A model generated the notes under the pieces. That model did no database searches, had not been told where the DNA came from, and saw only the letters and a list, made by a program, of their open reading frames with translations. The position numbers and the translations under genes are program-made. This document shows positions 59,245 to 64,000 of a stretch of DNA of 64,000 nt, in pieces. Position 1 is the stretch's first letter. Each line of letters starts with the position of its first letter. Source of the stretch: Panopea generosa. Its lineage: Eukaryota; Mollusca; Bivalvia; Adapedonta; Hiatellidae. The stretch spans positions 39,608,616-39,672,615 of the forward strand of contig CM055901.1 of the NCBI GenBank assembly GCA_029582155.1, in the 5' to 3' direction.

Positions 59245-60380
59245 ATGTAAATTTTTAACTAAAAATCACAGGCGCTTGTTGATTGGCACTGTGAACCCCT
59301 TTTTTGTGTTTAATTTTTATTTGGAAAATAATCTTTCATATTTCAAATTATTTCAACTTATTTTTACATATTTAAAGTGTTCTAACTCTTATCCATGTGA
59401 GTAAACAATAATAGTAGTTAATATTATATATGCTGCTCCTCTAAAAAAAAAGAATAGAGGAGAAGCACATGTTAAGTACTGTTTAAGAGTTAGAACACTT
59501 TAAATATATATAAGTGAAACTAGTTTAAATAAGAAAGTACATTTTACAATAAAAATTAAACACCCGAAATAAAATTTAAAAGGGGGGGTGGGGGCACTCC
59601 ACAAGCGCCTGTATTAAACATTATCAATTTCATCATTTTAACATCAAGGTACACAAATTTTGAACATATTAAAATATAGTACTTTCAATTAAAGAATTAA
59701 TCTGGGGTTTGCTAAACTATATTAATAAAAAAAAATGCAAAGAAAAATATAATGGTATAATATTAAATGTTGTACATAAAATTCTATATTATTATACTGA
59801 ATCCATATAATGAGATGAGAGGGATGTTAAATTCAGATAAATGATGTTAATAAGCATGGTGCACCACATTACCATTCTTATAACCTCAGCTGAGTTAATG
59901 GATTTTCTATGCATTTTACATGAGTAAAAGTTATGAAAAATCCTTTGAAGTTGAAAATAGTATATAATACTATTAAATAAGCAGGCAGTGTGAGAAAGAA
60001 GCAGATATATAGTGATATAATTTTTTTTATATACATGTTATACATAGCCAACACCAAAGAACACTATATATTCAATTTTATTTACCTCCAGTAAAGATAG
60101 TAATCCTGATAAACTGAAATAAACTATCTACAATACAAGTAAAAATCACCGAAATTATCTGATTCTGTAAACAAATTTCGGGTAAAACATTGAACCCTAT
60201 GATAATTGTATAATCTTTCGTTTATAATTTATTTATTCATATTCATTAACCCATTTCTCTGACGTCAGTCTATTGTTCTAACTGAAGATTATTTTTTAAG
60301 AATCCACTGACCACTTTGTTAACTTAAGATAACTTATGATATAACTTTTAACTTGCGATCTTTTATCCTCTCAAAAACGA
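59245..60380. other. Right arm of the hAT element, proximal part
   Basis: Non-coding and AT-rich. A loose inverted repeat occurs around 59,375-59,510 (TTTAAAGTGTTCTAACTCTT and AAGAGTTAGAACACTTTAAA). Confidence 0.45.
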
Positions 60381-60384
60381 GTTT

Positions 60385-61335
60385 CATATGAAGGTTCGAA
60401 CTTGCGCGTATTTTCATCGCAAATCATTACAGTATTCAGTCTATGCATGATACCACTAGACCACGAGTGCTGACATAAATCATCACTAAATTATACTCTT
60501 AAAGCTCTTAATTGTCAATACATGCCAACAAACTGGATTTCTGTCTCATTGATAATTAGCTTCTGTAATTCATGAAATATATATTATGTCTTGGTTTGTT
60601 CATGTTCTTTTCATATGTTAGTGGATTTGATTTATTTTGGGTGTTATTTTCTTTACTTAAGGAAGATTATGTTCGATATGTGAACGTTTTTGAGTATAAT
60701 TATACAGAAATATCAAAATATAGACAACGATACAAGGAAAAAAAAAATAATCAAACATTTTTTTTAAAATCATAAAAAAGAGTTTCTTTCGGATGTCAGG
60801 TTTGAACATTGGTCGATTTTCAACATCGTTGTAATTAAAAAGAACCTTTATACGATTGTGGCTATCACACAATAGTTGTAGCCACTATAAAATAAACATC
60901 CATATGCCCATTATACTTGTCACTTTTAACGTACAAGGACTTTCAATTTTCTTTTTCATAATAGTAAACGCTTACTTATGGTTTTAGTTTTATAATACTT
61001 GTATTATGCTATCAATCAATTTTTCTTTGATTGATAATAAATGGTCCAAATAAACATCACGTCAACATTAAACGGACTCTAATTTAAATAAAGTGTGATA
61101 TAAAAGCCACGACCGTAAAACTACTTCTTTGACAGTAAAAAGCAAAAACAAAATCATCACCATTATATGAAAATGAAATATATAATACCTCGAGATTAAA
61201 ACAATATTTAGCTCGAGAAAAAACTTACGATAAAAAAATGCATTCCGGGTACAAGGTTCGAACCACGTACTGTAAATATCACCATTATTACTTTCGTTAC
61301 CAACTACTAAACGATCACGGCTATGACCAGGTTGA
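60385..61335 (-). repeat. Three tRNA-like sequences about 430 bp apart
   Basis: On the minus strand 60,385-60,475 has CGTGGTCTAGTGGTATCATG (A-box form) and AAGTTCGAACCTT (B-box form). 61,243-61,333 has GATCGTTTAGTAGTTGGTAA and GTGGTTCGAACCTTG. 60,790-60,872 is a more decayed relative with TGTTCAAACCTGA. The A-to-B spacing is longer than in normal tRNAs. They look like diverged copies of one tandem module rather than working tRNA genes. Confidence 0.4.
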
Positions 61336-61718
61336 TCACAAATTTTTAAATTAACATACTTATACATCCCAAACTAACGCATAATTGATCCTTCACGTTC
61401 AAATAATTAATTTTTGGTTGTATAATAGCTAATAATTGCCTTAATCTTGGTTATACGAAATGTTTAACAGCTATGATTAAATTTACTCTCTAAAAAATTG
61501 CAGAATCAACCTGTAACAGATGTTTAAAAATTTAAGTTATATTTAACATTTTATTTAGCTTGTCGAATGCCTAAATATAGATGTGATCCGTGTGGATATA
61601 ATCATTTCCAACTATTAAAGAATAAAAAAGACAAAATATGAAATTATCTTTATGAAATTCAGTTGATTTATTGTCAAAACATAAAACAGACAGTCGTTTT
61701 ACCAGAAATGGGTTAAGC

Positions 61719-61824
61719 TAGAGAATTTATAAGAAGTAGTGGATTCGGAAACGATAATCAACTTGCGACTAACGTCGCTCGTTGATTATCGTTTACGAAT
61801 CCACTACTTCTTATAAATTCTCTA
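61719..61824. repeat. Palindrome with 44-nt arms
   Basis: TAGAGAATTTATAAGAAGTA and GTGGATTCGGAAACGATAATCAAC pair almost perfectly with the reversed sequence after an 18-nt loop (TTGCGACTAACGTCGCTC). It may be the end of a nested foldback element inside the hAT arm. Confidence 0.8.
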
Positions 61825-62406
61825 ATACATAATGACAAAACAAAGAATAAGAATTTACGTTGTAAAATGTTAGGCAACAAATAATGTTTGAAGTTGCACT
61901 AAAAACCACTTTTTCGTATATGACTTCATTTATTGACAATGACAGTTTAACGAATTTGTTGTATTTTACTCGATGTCGTACTTTTATCTTCGTCTGTTGC
62001 TTTTCGTCGTTTTGTAAATCCATGTTCAAGCAAACTTGTACGTTTCATTTTTCCCTGGGCCTATCGTAACTCGACCATATTCTTTAGTGAAAAGCCCGAG
62101 TAGTTCCGATTGGAAAACGCACGTGTACTTTGAAATGCGTTACCTGATTGGATAAAATATTTATATCAACTAATCAGAATGACTGACACATCTAATGTTT
62201 GTTATATAGGTAAACACAAGTGATTTACTTCTTAGTTCTGACTCGTTTTATATTTAGCGTAAATTAGATATTTTTAGACATTTCCTCACATAAAAAAATG
62301 TACAGAAATATTTTTGTGATTAAGTGAAAGTAGGCGGCACCTCTACATTGCATAGACGGCGGAATTCCGCCGCCTACCGGCTACTTTTGAAAGCACTGAG
62401 TCTTCC

Positions 62407-63292
62407 TCATCTAGATTATTGCTGTACAATATGGGGAAATTGCAACTCTGACCTATCTGACAACGTATTAAAATTTCAAAAACGTGCTGCAAGACTTATC
62501 CTTGATAAAGACATTGATACACCATCTGAAACATTATTTGATGATCTAAAATGGATGAAATTCCATGAAAGAGTAGAATATAAAAAGGCTATTTTAATGT
62601 TCAAGATCATCAACAGGCCCCAGAGTATTTGCAAAATAATTTTACCCCAACACCAAATATACATTCTAAAAATCTACGCTCACAGTCAAATAATTCTCTA
62701 TATGTACCAAAACCAAAGTTAGAAACATATCGTAAAACTCTTATATATTCTGGATCCAAAATCTGGAATTCCCTTCCAAACCATGTTAAAAATGCTTCAT
62801 CAGTTCAAGAATTTAAGAGATATTATATAACATTTAAATATAAAAGTCCCCTGTCACAACAAAGATAAAATTTCATTGTGTTACAAAACATTAAACTTGT
62901 ATCCTTATTGCAGTCAGTTGATTCTTATAATCATTGAATTTATCATTGACTGTCTAAATATATTTTGTAGTGAACTCTTCATTTTCAAGTGTAAACTTTA
63001 CATTATAATACTATTATTTCCTTCCTTGAAATATATTATTGAATTAGTAAAATAAACAATGAATATTCATTGCAATTGAAATATACATTACAAATTTAAT
63101 ATGTCAACAAAAATAATTCACTTTGTTAATAAGTTTCCAAATTGTATTGATTCTGCTGTTTAACTTTGTTGTATATATTTTGTTATTACTTTGTTACCAT
63201 GTATATAATAGAGGACCACAGGGAAGATTGGAGATTGTTCCAACTGTGTTTTCTCTTTAAATAAAGACTTTATTATTATTATTATTATTATT
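62407..63292 (+). pseudogene. CR1/L2-type LINE, 3' part of the split ORF and 3' UTR
   Basis: The RT thumb resumes with PHLDYCCTIWGNC, LKFQKRAARLILDKD and DDLKWMKFHERVEYKKAILM. One frame change near 62,625 leads to GSKIWNSLPNHVKNASSVQE and a stop at 62,866-62,868. The 3' UTR follows, with AATAAA and a terminal ATT repeat at about 63,270-63,292, which is how many such LINEs end. It is the continuation of 53,456-55,654. Confidence 0.85.
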
Positions 63293-64000
63293 AACACATG
63301 TACATACAGATTAAGATGTCATAACCTTCTAAAATCATGACAATGAGGTCAAGTATTTGAGGCCTGGAGATTCATTATTTTCTATATAGAATTCTGCAGT
63401 ATCGCCTAACTATTTTCTCTCATTTTTTGTTCAACCCATGACCATAGATTCAAAATTGGCTCCACCTTCGAGATTTAGCAAAGTGAAATTTTAATTTAAA
63501 AATAATCTTTTCAAGAATTGACCAACCAAATTAGTTCTTATATGTATTTTGTATACAGTATACGCTAAGCATAACTATCATTCTACTGTTTTCGTGGAGT
63601 TTCGATAAAACGCACCACTCTGCGTATTCGAGGCATGAATGGACTCCACATCACTCCGCGACTGACTTTGAATGACTTCCCATCAACTCGTGTCACACCG
63701 AGTGATAATTAATTTACAGTGTACAATACACAAATTGATTTCATTTGAAATCTGTTTGTCAATCCATCATACAAAATATGTTATGTTATGTTACATTGTA
63801 TGGTTTTGACTTTGTAAATTTATTTCTAAATGATATTTAATTAAAAAGGTAATATCTGTGGTAAAGTCATGGGGAATGCATTATATTCTCTCTCATTCAT
63901 TGCACGTAAGTCGTGTTATACAGTAAATGTAACTATACTGTAAGTATGATTGTTACAACTGACAATAATTATGAGTATCAATTAGATTATGATTATCAAT
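63293..64000. other. No recognisable feature
   Basis: AT-rich sequence after the LINE 3' end. No gene or bounded repeat is supported. Confidence 0.4.

Larger units (their letters stand above)
55655..62398 (-). mobile_element. hAT transposon, 6.74 kb, inserted in the LINE
   Basis: The ends are CAGTGCTTTCAAAGG and, reversed, CAGTGCTTTCAAAAG. The flanking octamers ATACTTCC (55,647-55,654) and AGTCTTCC (62,399-62,406) agree at six of eight positions, as expected for an aged hAT duplication. Removing the insert and one octamer restores a normal LINE frame across the site. The transposase gene fills the left part on the minus strand. The right arm of 3.1 kb is non-coding and holds tRNA-like sequences and a palindrome. 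Confidence 0.9.

Noticed and set aside
60385..61335. Functional tRNA genes
   Set aside because: A-to-B box spacing is too long, stems do not close well, and the copies are diverged.

Overview
The window looks like animal nuclear DNA, most likely from a bivalve mollusc. It is AT-rich, with small exons and GT-AG introns and very many transposable elements. Three copies or fragments of a repeat with ends of the type CAAGAGGGCC...GCTCAGGTGAGC are present, which I associate with bivalve genomes. There are no prokaryotic operons. Species cannot be named from the sequence alone.

Layout. 0.3-1.8 kb: a broken RecQ-type helicase (+). 2.9-8.4 kb: a spliced gene (-) of the DUF6589 type with seven phase-compatible exons, and probable further 5' exons out to 13.25 kb. 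Its introns hold a SINE with perfect target duplications, a 5'-truncated LINE, a MITE, a tRNA-like sequence and a 1.3-kb repeat with a tandem core. 13.9-16.6 kb: a truncated LINE and a badly decayed hAT-like transposase gene (-). 17.3-18.1 kb: short tandem repeats. 18.1-22.4 kb: a nearly intact endonuclease-RT-RNase H LINE (-) bounded by an 11-bp target duplication and sitting inside an 88-bp tandem array.

23.2-24.5 kb: the 3' end of a Gypsy-type LTR retrotransposon (integrase, polypurine tract, LTR). From 24,217 a 7.57-kb block is repeated in direct tandem (24,217-31,787 and 31,788-42,304). The copies are almost identical, except that the second carries a 2,952-bp insertion flanked by TTAA and a 14-bp deletion. 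No convincing host gene lies in the block. It holds an LTR, an antisense gag fragment, a 700-bp MITE with 9-bp target duplications, and two hairpins. An older, inverted and rearranged piece of the block follows it to 42,675.

42.7-53.4 kb: minisatellites, MITEs, a probable first exon of a mitochondrial protein (OMA1-like, +, 46.24 kb), a 2.6-kb copy of the bivalve-type tandem-core repeat, and a non-autonomous hAT element. 53.5-63.3 kb: a 5'-truncated CR1/L2-type LINE (+) split by a 6.74-kb hAT transposon. The hAT transposase (-) needs only one nonsense and one 1-bp frameshift to explain its breaks. The rest of the window is AT-rich sequence with no recognisable gene.

The genes do not form a pathway. 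The window is mainly a record of nested transposition plus one very recent tandem duplication. The host candidates are the DUF6589 gene, the OMA1-like exon and possibly the RecQ remnant. Several breaks are single-base indels, so sequencing error remains possible for some of them.
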